From NCBI GenBank assembly GCA_013399895.1, contig VXBA01005476.1:80198-144197 (forward strand): 64,000 nt of DNA. The letters are read 5' to 3'. The notes beneath the pieces are model-generated. The model ran no database searches. It was not told the origin of the DNA and saw only the letters and a program-made list of their open reading frames with translations. The stretch is from Serilophus lunatus (Eukaryota; Chordata; Aves; Passeriformes; Eurylaimidae). Shown here one piece after another: positions 51,201 to 63,200 of this stretch. How positions within the stretch are numbered: position 1 is the stretch's first letter; each line of letters begins with the position of its first letter. A program made the position numbers and the translations under genes.

Positions 51201-52061
51201 CTTACTTGAGGAGTGTGCTGTCTGCAGGTCGACTTTGAATTATCCCTGCCTGAAATACTTGCAGTAATGACTTCACTGACCCAAGCAGTGTGAGAGTCAT
51301 CAGCAGAGCACAGGTGTGCTTTTTAATGCTAATGCACAAGTGTCTCGGGCTGTGTTCTCAAAATCTTTATTGCTTCTACAAAGCCTCCATCTTGTTAGGA
51401 GCAGAAACGGTGCAAAAATATGCTCTCCAGTGTACCACTGCCAGTGAGTTCTTTCCCAGTGCAGCCTGATTTGGGCTTGTGTTTTAAAGGCGGTAATTCT
51501 TTACCATCCTGCACAGCCTCATTTCTTTAACTTTCTTTAAGAAAGAAGTATGGCCTGGAAAAGGCAAGTCCTGTTCTAGAGCAGGATTATTGTTTAGATT
51601 TCAATTTCTATCCTGTCAATGCATATCAGCTGGGAGCATAGGTAAGGGGTATGGTTATACTGTCTGTCTCTCCTGACTCTCTAGACATGGAGATGAGAGC
51701 ACTTGCTGTCTAATTTCTTAGCAAAGTCTTTATGTGAGCTTTCTTGAGGGTGTGGAACCAAGGGAGAGTTTCCTCTATGTGTGACTTGTTAAAAATGCAA
51801 ATGAAACTCTTAAGAAGTAAATCCACTGAGTTCTGGAGAGGGTCATTCTGTTAGTCCCAAAATAAGAATTTTAGACAGGTCTCAGACAGGTGGTGGACAT
51901 GTTGATTGCTCTCTGCATAGCCTGAATAGCACATCAGTGGAAATGGGCAGAAGTTGCAGTTCTCATTTCAGAGTTTTAAAGATAGAGTATGAAAGGCAAG
52001 GCTACCACTCTCTTTCTCCTGTGCTCTCCCTTCTATGAGGCTGTAGCAGCTGCTTTTATAC

Positions 52062-52077
52062 TTTTTTTTTTTTTTTT
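52062..52077 (+). repeat. T16 homopolymer
   Basis: Uninterrupted T run in otherwise ordinary sequence. There is no flanking element to mark it as a retroposon tail. Confidence 0.95.
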
Positions 52078-54984
52078 AGTAAATTTTTCATCTTCCTTCT
52101 AGGTATTTCTTCTACCTGCCAGTTTCAATTACAAGTGATTCAATGGAGTTTCTCTTTTCTGGATTCCAACCTCTGGTTGAATCTGAAAATCTGATAGGAA
52201 AAATTTATCTTTATCTGCTCTTTTTTTTTTTTCCTGAGGTGTATAAAATGCATGATGAACATTCTTACTAGAAATGTGCTTGCTTCTTGGTGTCTGGCTC
52301 CAGCCAGCTGCTGTTCCTGTTTCCCATCCCTGCTGTTTCCTGATTGAGGGCTGTTGATTCCTATATGGAGATGAGCTAAATCAGCAGTGATGATCCAGAT
52401 CTTGTGGGCTTTCTTAATTGCTGGAGGTTGTGGTTATCCTGAGTAACAAATCATCTCTGGTGGGAGATGAGATTGTTTCATACAGCCATTTTTAGTCTTG
52501 AAATGATAGTGCCATTTTACCTTTGAGATTTTTAACAGTGCGGGAAGATAGTATTGCATGACCTTGTTTTTGGCAGTGAGTATGAACTGAAGGTAGCCAG
52601 CAATGTTTTCATTTTTCTCTGCCCAACTTCTTCCTCCCCAGTCTTCTATTTCCTATTTGGCCTTGTAATTGGAGATAAGAGTTATGCAGTATCAGAAATG
52701 TAATCTAGACATCTCTTTTGTGAATCACGTTTCTACTGTGCCCTTCAAACAGAAGTTAGGTGCCTGCAGTCTATTTTCTGTGAGCTTGGAAAAAATCTGA
52801 GCTGCAACTCTTGAGAGATACATGTTTGAGGGACACCTGGAGGCGTCTGTTCTCACAAAAACAGCACAATACTTCACTGAAAAGCAGCTTTGCTCAAGGA
52901 CAGCTTTATCCTCTTCCTAAAAGGAGATCAAACTCTTCATGGGAGGGTAGGTAGGGGCCACTAGGGACTTTGATAAGGTGATGAAAGCCTCTAAGTGATT
53001 CATTTTTTGAGTAGAACAGGAGTTCAGGCTGTGCAGATCTGCAGAAAAGATTTTAAAATACCCTCTCATGCTGTCTGGGAACAATGGTGGACTTGGTGAA
53101 AGATCAGGTTCATTTTCTGTCTTTGTGCCCTATCCAGGCCATTTTGTTACTGAACAAAACCCTTCATGCCATGTGACAAGAGCTAGCCAAGTTCAGATTC
53201 CCAAAGCTGGTTCATCTTTTCAGAGCATTACTAAGCTCCTGCCTTCTGTTCCAGAACGAGAAACTTGTAGAAATGTGGAAAGTCTCAACTGAGGGAAAGG
53301 TAAACTGAAGGTGATCAATTACATGCAGGTGACTGGCAAGACATTTTGACAATTGAGATATTGGAAGCCCTCCAAGTGTAAGATAATTTTTACTTCCAGA
53401 TTTGTCCCTATCATCAGGTTCTCTCTCTTGAGAGGTTTCATGGCTGCCTACAAGCACATATGTTATTTGGCAAGGCTAAGGCCAAGGAAATGGAAAGCTT
53501 GGAGGAGGGTCAAGGGAGGTATCCAGACCATTTGGACAGTGCCATTGCTTTGAGATAGATGAATCTGCTTCTGACAGATGGGTTATCTCGAGGCTTTATT
53601 AAAAAAACAAAGGTGTAGATTCTGAAGCCTGTAAATACACAGTGAGATGCTCAGATTAGTGGTTTCTCTTAAATCCAGGTTGGGCCTGGTTCTTGGAACC
53701 ACAAGTTATGCCAACTAGTTCATTTGACTGAAATTGTATGTTCCCTAGCCTTCCCCTCTGCACAAGTCTCTTGGGTATTTGAATCCTTTAAGTGGTGGAA
53801 ATGAGATGTAGTACTCTGGAATGCCCTGGTTGGGTGGACAGTGAAATCCTGTGTTGTGAGACCCAGTAATGCTGGGTTATCCAGATTAGACACTGCATCT
53901 GATTATCCTACTGATAATCCTACCTTCAGTAATTTAATCAGGCTGGGGATTGCAAGACCAGGATCAGGCAGAAATAATGGGTGATTGCCCCCTTGTGCAT
54001 CTGTAGTACTTGGGACTCCTTGGTTTTGGCAATATCTGTAATGCATTTAAATAAATATACGTGTGGGATGGTGCTGTATTGCTGCTAGCATTGCAACAGG
54101 AGCCTGCTGGTGTTTCTCACTGTAAGTTAAAAGTCACTTATTGAGTGGTTTGGGGCCACTCAGATTCCTGCACTTGCTTTCTTTGAATCCTCACAAAATG
54201 CATGTGGGAGAGAACTGTTATGTGATATCAATTTACACAAATTAGGATGGTAAAGACAATGATCCTGTCCAGTAAGAGAAACAGATAGTGTTGACTGAGG
54301 CAAGACTCTTTGCCTACTGCTACAGGAGAGCTGGGTGAAGTGATCCCTGTCCTGATCCTATCTCTGGCAAAAGCTCCCCCAGTGTGGGTTGAGAATGATG
54401 CTGTCTGGGCGTGTATTTGCAGAAGTTCCTTAAGTAGGGCTATGTGCTTGTTACCTAATTTGTCCCAAAAAGGCAGGAATTTACACTGCCTGAGACCTGA
54501 AGCACCAGGTCCTACGGAAAAACTGGTACCCGGTTTATCTAACTTCCCCAAACCAGAGATGAATTAAGACCTTATTGTGAGACCCACCTAAACACAAACA
54601 CACACATGGAAATAAGAACTGCTAAAGGGAAAATAAAAAGGCAACATTCTCCACATATAGCATGAATCTGGCTCCAGTAGCTAAGCAGAGTCTTATTCAC
54701 AGATAATTGTAACTTACGATTTGGGATACAGGCTGGGGGATAACAGGTGTGCTTGGAGCAGCTCCGTGCATAGCTGAGTGTCACGAATTGCATTAGGCTT
54801 TTACTACAGTGCCTATATGTGATCTTTTGGAAAGGCATTTGAGAAATGTTAATGTGCATTTCCAATATACATTTTTACATACTCAAAAAGGTATAAAATC
54901 TTTATCCTATACAGACCTGCAGTTTCGCAAGGACTGCTAAATAATGATAATATTAACTATAGTGAAGTGCTCCTGCTGCAGAAA

Positions 54985-55560
54985 ACGCAGAGGTTGAGCA
55001 AAGAAAAGCTCGAGAATTCCTGTTCCAGCCGGGAGAGGGCGGAGGCTCACGCACAGCCTCGGGAGGCTGCCGATTCCTGACAAGGGGCTGCGAACTCCTA
55101 GCTGGGTTCCCTCCTGGACCGGGGCACTGAAGAGCCCCGGGAGAAGCCGTGGGACATCGATGGTCTGCTATGTTTGAGGACGGAGGCTCGTTCTAGTGCA
55201 GGGGAAGGAGGAGTGGAAAGAAACACAAGGAGAGAATGGGCGCTGCAGGAAGGGGAGGAATAGCAGGTGGCAATGGGCAGGAAGATGAGCTTTCCTTCAT
55301 GTGGCAAACGTGGCTCGTGTCTTTGTGCAGATGCCAGAATTGCAGCGCTTCGTGCATGTAGGAGGGCTGAAGCCGTGGAACGGAGGAGATGGCTTAGCTG
55401 GAGCTCACAGTCTGAGATCTGCCTTGGGAAGGAGTTTGCATGCACTGGCCTGGGGTGTTTGAGTTCAACATGACTCCTACCTGATGCTGCCGCCTTAGAG
55501 GTGGCACTCTGAGCACTCACTGGGGATCTTATTTTGTTCCTTAAATATTCGCGACATGGG
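54985..55560. promoter_or_regulatory. Second CpG-rich patch in intergenic DNA
   Basis: About 24 CpGs occur over about 575 bases, densest at 55010-55200, against a CpG-poor background. This is weaker than the patch at 25.2 kb but clearly above its surroundings. It sits about 14.7 kb beyond the MB21D2 stop, on the side where FGF12 is expected. It could be a distal promoter with a non-coding first exon, a lncRNA promoter or an enhancer. Open frames over it (164 codons on the minus strand at 55098-55592, 68 codons on the plus strand) show no recognised domain and may simply reflect lower stop density in GC-rich DNA. Confidence 0.5.
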
Positions 55561-55689
55561 TAATCTTCAGGATCAAGCAGTATTTCCAGCAAATGCTTTT
55601 ATTTTGGAGCCCTTTGACAGTTGGTGCTTTCTTGGTGCTGACAGGAAAACATCTTCCCACTGGAAAACAACGCCATTGCTTTTCCCACT

Positions 55690-56900
55690 TGCTGGCCTTT
55701 TTTTTTTTTTTTTTTCCACTGTCAGTTGGCTGCAAATCTCATCACTTGGTATTTCTAGTGCTCTCAGCCTTGACATTGCATTTCTTGTTTCTTTGCTGTC
55801 TATCCTCTTGTTTGCTACAGCTGATCTCCTCTCATCCTGGACCTCCTGCCTTCTCATCCTGCTGCAATGTGAAGCTTTTTGATTCCTGGTATTGATTTCA
55901 CTCTACCCTTGTCTTCTTCTCCTGTTACTTGGAGGGTCTCAAACCATATTGCCATGCTGAGTGTGCTAAACTTTTTCTGTTTTGCCACCTTGCTGAGTAA
56001 ATAGTTTTCCTTCTCTAGCTTTCTTGCTGGCATGGCATTCAGTCACAATTGGCTTCCTGCCACCTTGATTCAGTCCAAACCTTCCTCCTCTGCATTCAAT
56101 TCTTTTTCTAGCCAAAATCTCTTCTATTTCTTCTAAGTTTAAAAAGAAATTCAAGATGATGTGCTCTCCTTTCTTGTCCTTGTCTCTTGAATGTGAGTGC
56201 CGGCACCTTACATCTCCCAGACTCCCTGTATCTATTTCTATCCATGCTGTTATTCTTCCCCTTCAGCCCACCTTCTCTTCTGGCAGCTCTTCCTTAAACA
56301 ACAAACTTTCTGTTCGAGCCCCCATATGTTTCTCTAAATACAACCCATTTTTGCACTTTGACTTGCAAAGTGCCTTCATGGGTTAGCCCTTCTTTCCTCT
56401 CATGCCCATACTCTTATCACCTGGGATGTTACTCCTCTGTTCTTCCTTTCCCTGTCTAGACTGTCTTCTACAGTATTCCCTGGAGGGTGCTGTTCCTCTC
56501 TTTGGCCTTTTCCAATCTCAATTTGTTCAAGTGTCCCCTATGTCCCATATTACTCTGTCCTTGGGCTCTTTCCTCCTGTTACATCCTGTTTGACTGATCT
56601 CATCCAAGCAGTAAATTGCCTTTGTGGATGCCTTTTCCCCTCTCCTCAGTCTGAAAACAGCAGGAGAGAGGTATGTCCTGAAGATCTCTGTGCAGGTCCA
56701 GCTATTTGCTTCAATCAGTCTAGAGCAGAGCTTTTCAATATCCTTTCATCTCCAATCTGTTCTTGCTTTTCCATTGGTAACTGACATTGCTGTCAAACCC
56801 TCAACTTGCTTGTCACTTGCCTTGAATATGGCACTAGATTCTGAGGTCACAGCTATTTTAGAACCTTACATACCAGTGTTCATTTTTTGGTGTTTCTGCA
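55690..56900. other. T/C-skewed stretch, possible ancient LINE remnant
   Basis: For about 1.2 kb the + strand is conspicuously rich in T and C, giving several long + frames with low charge and many Leu, Ser, Phe and Cys. A short piece near 56364-56400 (CAAAGTGCCTTCATGGG and following bases) reminds me of the 'TACAAAGCCCTCCATGG' region of L2-type LINEs in other vertebrates, and the overall composition is similar to that family. The resemblance is weak and from memory. Simple compositional skew is the alternative. Confidence 0.25.
55698..55715 (+). repeat. T18 homopolymer
   Basis: Uninterrupted T run at the start of a long T/C-skewed stretch. It would be an A18 tail on the minus strand, but no retroposed gene is recognisable next to it. 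Confidence 0.95.
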
Positions 56901-57963
56901 AAGCAAATCCCTAATGCAGTAAATACTGTAAAAAATGCCCAGTGAGCTGTTTTTTCCTTTTTCTCTGTTGTCAGAGGACCAACAGAGAATGCACAGAGAA
57001 TGGTGGGAATGTCCTCTTAGCAATGTTTGCTAAAGCTGTTCCTTGATTCTGGTATTTTAGTTTTGAAAGGTCACCACTTTGACTAAGAAATAGAATTTTT
57101 CCTCATCACTGAGCTATGAAAAGTTCTAGAAATGCTGGGCAGGAAAGGCTAACTTTATGTGCAGTAGAAGGGGAAATCCTGGGAAAGAGCAATAGTGATT
57201 CCACTCCGACCCTCTTGGAGACTATGGAGATCAGCTCTGGGCATGTCTAGATTGGGCAGCAGCAGGACTGTGCTCCATGACATAGCCTCTTAGCTGGGCC
57301 AAGACAGCCAGCTGTGGTCTGCATGGCAGATGTTTGTAGCACGGACACAGCTAAAACGTTCTGCTATTCCAGGCCTCCTGGGCCACAGCAGTACCTTCAA
57401 GGGCAAGGCTGGAAGATGAGTAGAGAAATGTAAGTTTTTCTGATCTTTTCTAGGCAGTAAGTTGAGTGTTTTCTGCACTTGGTTCTTTATCCAAGTCTGA
57501 AACCCATCCTGGTCATCAATCCTTGATGGGAAAATCAGCCTCTCATACTCGACATGTGTTGGGCTCAATAGAATAAAAGAAAACTCTTTGCAGAAGCATG
57601 CAGTTCTTCCAACTCAGGGCTACACTTGCTGCAGTCTATTTGAACATCTAACAGGCAGCAGGTTACAAATGATGCCCGTGATCTCAGTCTGGCTTCATCC
57701 TTTGCTGAAAGGTCTGCAAAAGAACAGAAATGGAGAACCGCTGTAGAGCGAACAAGATTGAAGTAGCTTGCTGCCTACAGTGAGTGTAATCCCAGATTAA
57801 TTTTTTAATCTCCTCTATTTTCTCCACTTGCATTTAACTGTCACTTTGAAGATGCTACTGTAAAGTTTAGAAAACACTATAGGTTGCTATGCTTACTCCA
57901 CCTATGTCAAGAAGGAGGATTGTAATCATCAGATGAGCTCCTTATAAGCAGCCATGCTTTGCA

Positions 57964-57989
57964 AGTCCTAGGAAAGAGTCCTAGGAAAG
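57964..57989. repeat. 13-bp tandem duplication
   Basis: AGTCCTAGGAAAG is present twice head to tail. It is a simple local duplication. Confidence 0.9.
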
Positions 57990-59065
57990 TCATGTGGTTG
58001 GGTTGTGCAGATGAGTGATGCAGCAAAACTCCCTTGCCTGTTTTGGCCCTGCTGTGGCTGCAATTGCCAGTGGGTGAGCAAGCAAGAGTCTTCAAATGGT
58101 GTTCATCCTTTCAGGGTCAGGCATGCTGATTTTCATGCTGTTTGGATTGGTTGGAGCCACAACTTCTAGGATGGGCTGAATGAGATTTTGTCAATCAAGG
58201 AAAAAAAGGCTTAAAGAAATTACTATTTCCGTATATAAGCAAGTCCAACCAAGCTTTTCTATAAGAAAATATCACCAGAGTAGAGCAGAGGCAGACAGTA
58301 TCATGGTAGTCTTATTAAATAAGCTATTGAAGACTGCCTCTGGCTAGTGTTCAACAGATTTGGGAACAGGTGGCAGGTCAAGTGCATCTCTAGATCCTGT
58401 GCTGGTTGGAAACCAGGTTCCCTGAACTTTAAATTAGAGCCATGAATATACTGGACTTGACTGGTGGTGCTTTCCTGTCAGTGCCAGACCCCTCTACCTC
58501 CAAGGGAAATATCATCCTTGTAGCTCAATCAAGGTGGCCACGAGGATTATTATTCTCACTAAGTAGTTTAAATCCCACTTAAGATGTTGGAGCATAAAGC
58601 AACATCATCTCTTTGTACTGCAGAGCTGCTGGGAACTGGTACGGGTCAAAACGGCTTGAGGCATCAGGCTTCACCCAGGCAAGGCAAAACACTCGCTTCA
58701 GGAATCAAGTTTCTCCTACAGGCATGAAGAGCTGTCTCCTTGGCCTGCAGCCTTTTGTGTCAGGGATGAAGATGCTCTATGGATGCTGTCTGTTCTTGTG
58801 TGTTTGGGTTTTTTAGGGGGGAGAACTCAGCCGGCTTTTTTCTTCATTTCTCTCAGAAAAATGCGTGAGTTTGTACTTCTGATTAAGCATATGAATATTT
58901 TTTGCCTTTACCAAAAGGCTTAAAATTTGTGTCACTAACTGATGTAACATCTAGTGTGAAGGTGAGCAGCTTCACACCTAAGGACTGGTCTTCCTATTTT
59001 TGCAGCTGAGAGTGAGCTAGTTAGGATTGTCCTCGGCTTCTGTCATTCTCCATTATTCACTCCTC

Positions 59066-59115
59066 TTCCCCTTGTTTTCTATTGTTTTCTACTTCTATTC
59101 CCCTTGTTTTCTATT
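59066..59115. repeat. 18-bp direct repeat, period 32
   Basis: TTCCCCTTGTTTTCTATT occurs at 59066-59083 and again at 59098-59115, with a related TTGTTTTCTA-type segment between. This is a pyrimidine-rich local duplication. Confidence 0.88.
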
Positions 59116-60130
59116 TCACTTTTGTTAGAATTTCATTTCTCGGTATTTTGCATAGTAAGAGGAGCTTAAGCTCATAACTAGTCTAGCTAAAAGGCTGTCA
59201 GTGGTGCTGGTATCAAGCAGGACTTATCTGCCTCTTGTATTTGAACAAACTCTGAGTTTCAGGTTGAAATACCACAAAGCAATGCAAGTCCCTGAGGCAT
59301 GGGAAAGCTGCACCATGAATACACTGATGATAATGGTCTTGCCTCTTCAGGTTTTATTGCATTTATTATTTTCTAACATTCTGGAAAACATAGCATTAAA
59401 GTGAACAGAGTAAACACAGACCAGAGAAAAAAATATGTTGAAGCCAGATAGGAGATGATTCTTTGTGCCTAAGGCTCTGTTGTGCCCTACCTCAGGGTCA
59501 CTGGAGCAGTCTGGCACATGCTTAGGTTTTTGAGGGGTGTCAGCTGGCATTGAATAGCCACCTTTGTGGGTATCTCGTAGGACTGTGGCCTCTGAGGGCA
59601 GAGGTCAATGTTCTAGAAGTGGCTTTTACAGGGTAGAAATAAGGCAAAGAAATTTCCTCCTGGGATTTGGGCCTCAGCACAGGTCAGGTTGGTATGATTT
59701 CTTAAAACAGAAGTAGAATATGCATGCTACTCAGCCCTGATAGTAGTAGTGTAGAGCTAATAGATTTTTTTTCTAATTGTGGGAAATAGACATAGGTAAA
59801 TAGGATTTTAAGGTAAATAGTCTATTTTCTGCAGGCGTACAAGCACCTGGCTTTGATGAGGGCTGAGCTGCCAGCAGGAAGCTCTTTCCTGCCTCTGCCT
59901 TGTAAATTTTTTTTACCATGAGTAAAGTATTCCACATGCATGTAATTACCTTTTCTAATCAAGTCAAAAAGGGTGTAAGTAGCTCTGTTCTGCAGCTTAT
60001 TTTCATATTTTATCTACTTACATGAAAGTGTTGAGCTTTTATAATGGTATAGCAAACTGATTTCAGACACCTTCCTCCCTGTCCCCTCTGGATGAGGAGG
60101 TGACCAAGTTCTTTACTATTATTTTACTGG

Positions 60131-60218
60131 ATAACTATTTTATATGAATAATTATTTTACTGAATAACTTTTTTAATTAATAACTATTTTATATGAATAA
60201 TTATTTTACTGAATAACT
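60131..60218. repeat. Exact 39-bp direct repeat in AT-rich DNA
   Basis: A 39-base unit starting ATAACTATTTTATATG is present at 60131-60169 and identically at 60180-60218, separated by 10 bases. A partial related unit precedes it at about 60118-60136. The lack of any difference between copies points to a recent duplication or ongoing array turnover. Confidence 0.95.
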
Positions 60219-63200
60219 AGAAGCTTGTGATGAGATTCAGAGTGTCTAAGAAAACAAAAAGCATTTTGCTGCAAAGACTGAGAACAACCTCCATCTTCCA
60301 TGGATTTTGAGGAGCCAGGGGTGCTCAGTATCTCACTAAAACTGGCAGTTGAGCGGTCTGTGTCAGATCCAACTAGCATTAAGATCAAAATAAAGACTCT
60401 TGTTAATGGGTGTATATGGATATTTTTAAAAATTAGTAGCAGAAGAAAACTAGTATTCCTACAAACCCAATCTCTGTGCTGAGAAGGGCCTTCCTCTGTG
60501 TCAATATAAGGACAGTTCCCTCCATCCATGATTTTCTTCCTTTGTAACTTTGACTTAGATGCAAGTAATTGTAGAGCCTCTCCTTTGTTTGGGTAATTTT
60601 TTTACATTAGTGCTTTTCTCTTTTTAATATTATGGTTAATCTCAACAATATTCAATCAATTTCATGTAATTGAATGTCTGTCCTAGCTCAAAAGCTGTGA
60701 CTTAGTTTGGTCTCTATTTCACACATCAGCTCCTAATGCACTTACTCTATGCTTCTAGCAACTACTTGGATGATATAAGGAAATGACATCAGCTGTTGAT
60801 GTAGTTATTGGTGTTCTGTTCGTAATCAGAAGCTACCTACATCATCCTTGGGGTGATGAATTGCAGCTTGTAGAATGTTCTGTAGAATGTTCTTTGTATT
60901 TTACCCTACTTGATCAGGTCTTTCCTGATGCTGCTGTGTCATGGCCTACTTTCTTGGAACCTGCTGCTCTAGCTTGTGCTCATCTGAGCACAGCTCATGG
61001 TATGTGGACATCTTCTGAGCATGATGCAGTGCAGAACTGTTTTCTATCCTTAAGGAATCTTCTTGTTAATGATGGCAGCTAAAAACAATGCCCATTTAGT
61101 TTTGTTTTTTAATAGATGCTTCAGGGTTGAACAAAGAACTTTCAGAAGCACTTGGCTGTGTCTTGCTCATATTGTAACCGGTTTTGAGGTTAGACTCACA
61201 TGGAACATCAAGGTCAGTAGTTATTCCTCCCTGGTCAGAACTCAGCACAGCTCTGTTTTGATTGAGCTGTTCGTTGTATTTAAACTTGAGGCAGGACAAA
61301 TGCTATTCTGTCACATGCAGTGAGAGCAACTCTGTCTCTAGCTGAGAACTCTGATCTGGAAGCTCAGGTTGGATTTGTTGTCATTTTGGATGGCCACGAC
61401 CAGAAACTGGCACCAAGCAGATGATATCCCACCACTGGAGATCTGCTTCTTCCTGGTACAAATACCCCATGTAGACATGAGAGCATGTGTGGCTATATGC
61501 ACAATCTTGCAGGCAGGCTGGTGTCTCTGCCCTTGTGAATGGAGGCTTCCTCTTAGAAAAGGAGGCATTGTGCCAGGGTAGCAGATGGGCAGGAGCTGCA
61601 GCAGCTGGGAGACCATGTATGATCATCGTGTGGGCTTAATGTCTGCAGCAATGCCAAAATGGCCACTTGGCTTTATCATGTCTGTGCAGAGGGCTGTTTC
61701 TAAGCCAGCTGCTTCCAGAGGCAGGGTACAGAAAGGCAGCAGGCAGTACTTAGCGCAGGAGGCAGTATCCTCTGGGCTCTGCTCAGTATCCACCATCAAG
61801 AAAGGAAGTGGTAGGTTCCTCAGGGGCTGGAGGCTTGAGTAACATCTCTATTTCTGTCTATGGGAAACATAATATGTCTATTTCTGTACTGTGTGAGAGC
61901 AGCCAAGCTCAGCCCTTGTCATTCCGTCTCACCTGTGCAGCCTCAGCTCTTCTTGGTCAAATGAAACTGCACTTCCACCGGTAGAACCTTACACATTGCC
62001 TTGCTGCTGCTGGAGATGGCAGTAGCTCTAGGATTGCCGTTCAGAATGAGTTGGTCTGGTGTGGTGGGCAGGTCTCCAGCAGAGCATGCTGAGCCAAAAG
62101 CCCTGCAGCTCAAACAATGATGCAGGTGGCCATGAAGAAAAGCCCTGTGTTGGCAGCCCCATAGAAACCACTCAAGACTAACATCAAGAGGGAATAACTC
62201 TGCCTTTCCCAAATAGCTCTCCTTGCCATGACAGGGGCAAAGGATATGCTGAGGCATTATGAAGAACAGGGTCTGTGTGGGGTGGTTTGTGCTTGGATTG
62301 AGCCACCATCTTATTTGAACCGTGATTCCCACTTTCTCCTGAAGGCTGAACATGTAAAGGAAAAAAACCCTGTGGACTTGGTACAGGAGAGTTGTGCTTC
62401 AAACATTCTTCTTCCACCTTGGCTTAAAAGGTGTGGGTGGAAGAAAGTCCAGGCTCAGCACATCTGCGTCTCCCAAGTGGTGCAATGCTTTCTTTTGCTG
62501 TGGTTTGGAGGAGATTGCGATGCACTATTGAGATGCCATTAATGTGTGCATTGTTATTTTATGTGTGATAGTTGCAAAGCCAGAGTAGGTGCAGATCTGA
62601 CTTTCTTAAGGGACTAGAGGAGAAACAGTGATTTAACTTGAGCTGATCCAACTTGCTTGATACTTCAATGCAGGATGCACAGCTGAAATGTAGAGTAGAG
62701 CACAGGCAATATTATGGTTCTTTTTACTGATAAATAATTTTCAAGATGACCTGTAAGTGGCAAGGGAGGGGGAATATTCGCTGGATTTGTTCCTTTGGAT
62801 TTGCTTCTTGGCATGGAGGAAAGAAGCCTTGAAGTAGTATAGGGAGGAACTTCTCTCTTCAAGCTGGCTTTTTAAGAACATGTTTTTTAAGGCCTTGTGT
62901 TGGCTCCATGGTCTGGAAGGGAAATTGGGATGTCCCAGATGTGACCTGGAAAGCTCTGACAAACTGTGATTGAAAATAAATGTGTGGATTAGTGGATTTG
63001 GGTGTTTTGCTTGAACTGTGTTTCTACCCGCTGCTACTTCAAGTGAGGAAATGCTTCACAGCTCAAAAAGGAAAACAAAAAAATAGCAGAAATGCTAATT
63101 TTGCCTTGCTTTCTGAGGGTGAGCCCTGTGAACTGCTAATTCATGTCCTCCTCCACAAAGAAAACAAACCTTAACCTACACTGGCCAATGGGGAGTATGT

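Larger units (their letters stand above)
41014..54984. other. Intergenic sequence downstream of MB21D2
   Basis: No coding exon is recognised. I looked for the FGF12 first exons expected in this direction by synteny with mammals and found none. Contents include a T14 run at 43333-43346, POU/SOX-type motifs at about 44918-45217, a G-quadruplex candidate at 48266-48292 and a T16 run at 52062-52077. A 173-codon frame on the minus strand (41841-42362) has no recognisable domain. Confidence 0.65.

Noticed and set aside
56310..56325. GTTCGAGCCCCC as a tRNA T-arm
   Set aside because: There is no complementary G-rich arm, anticodon stem or acceptor stem at the right distances.
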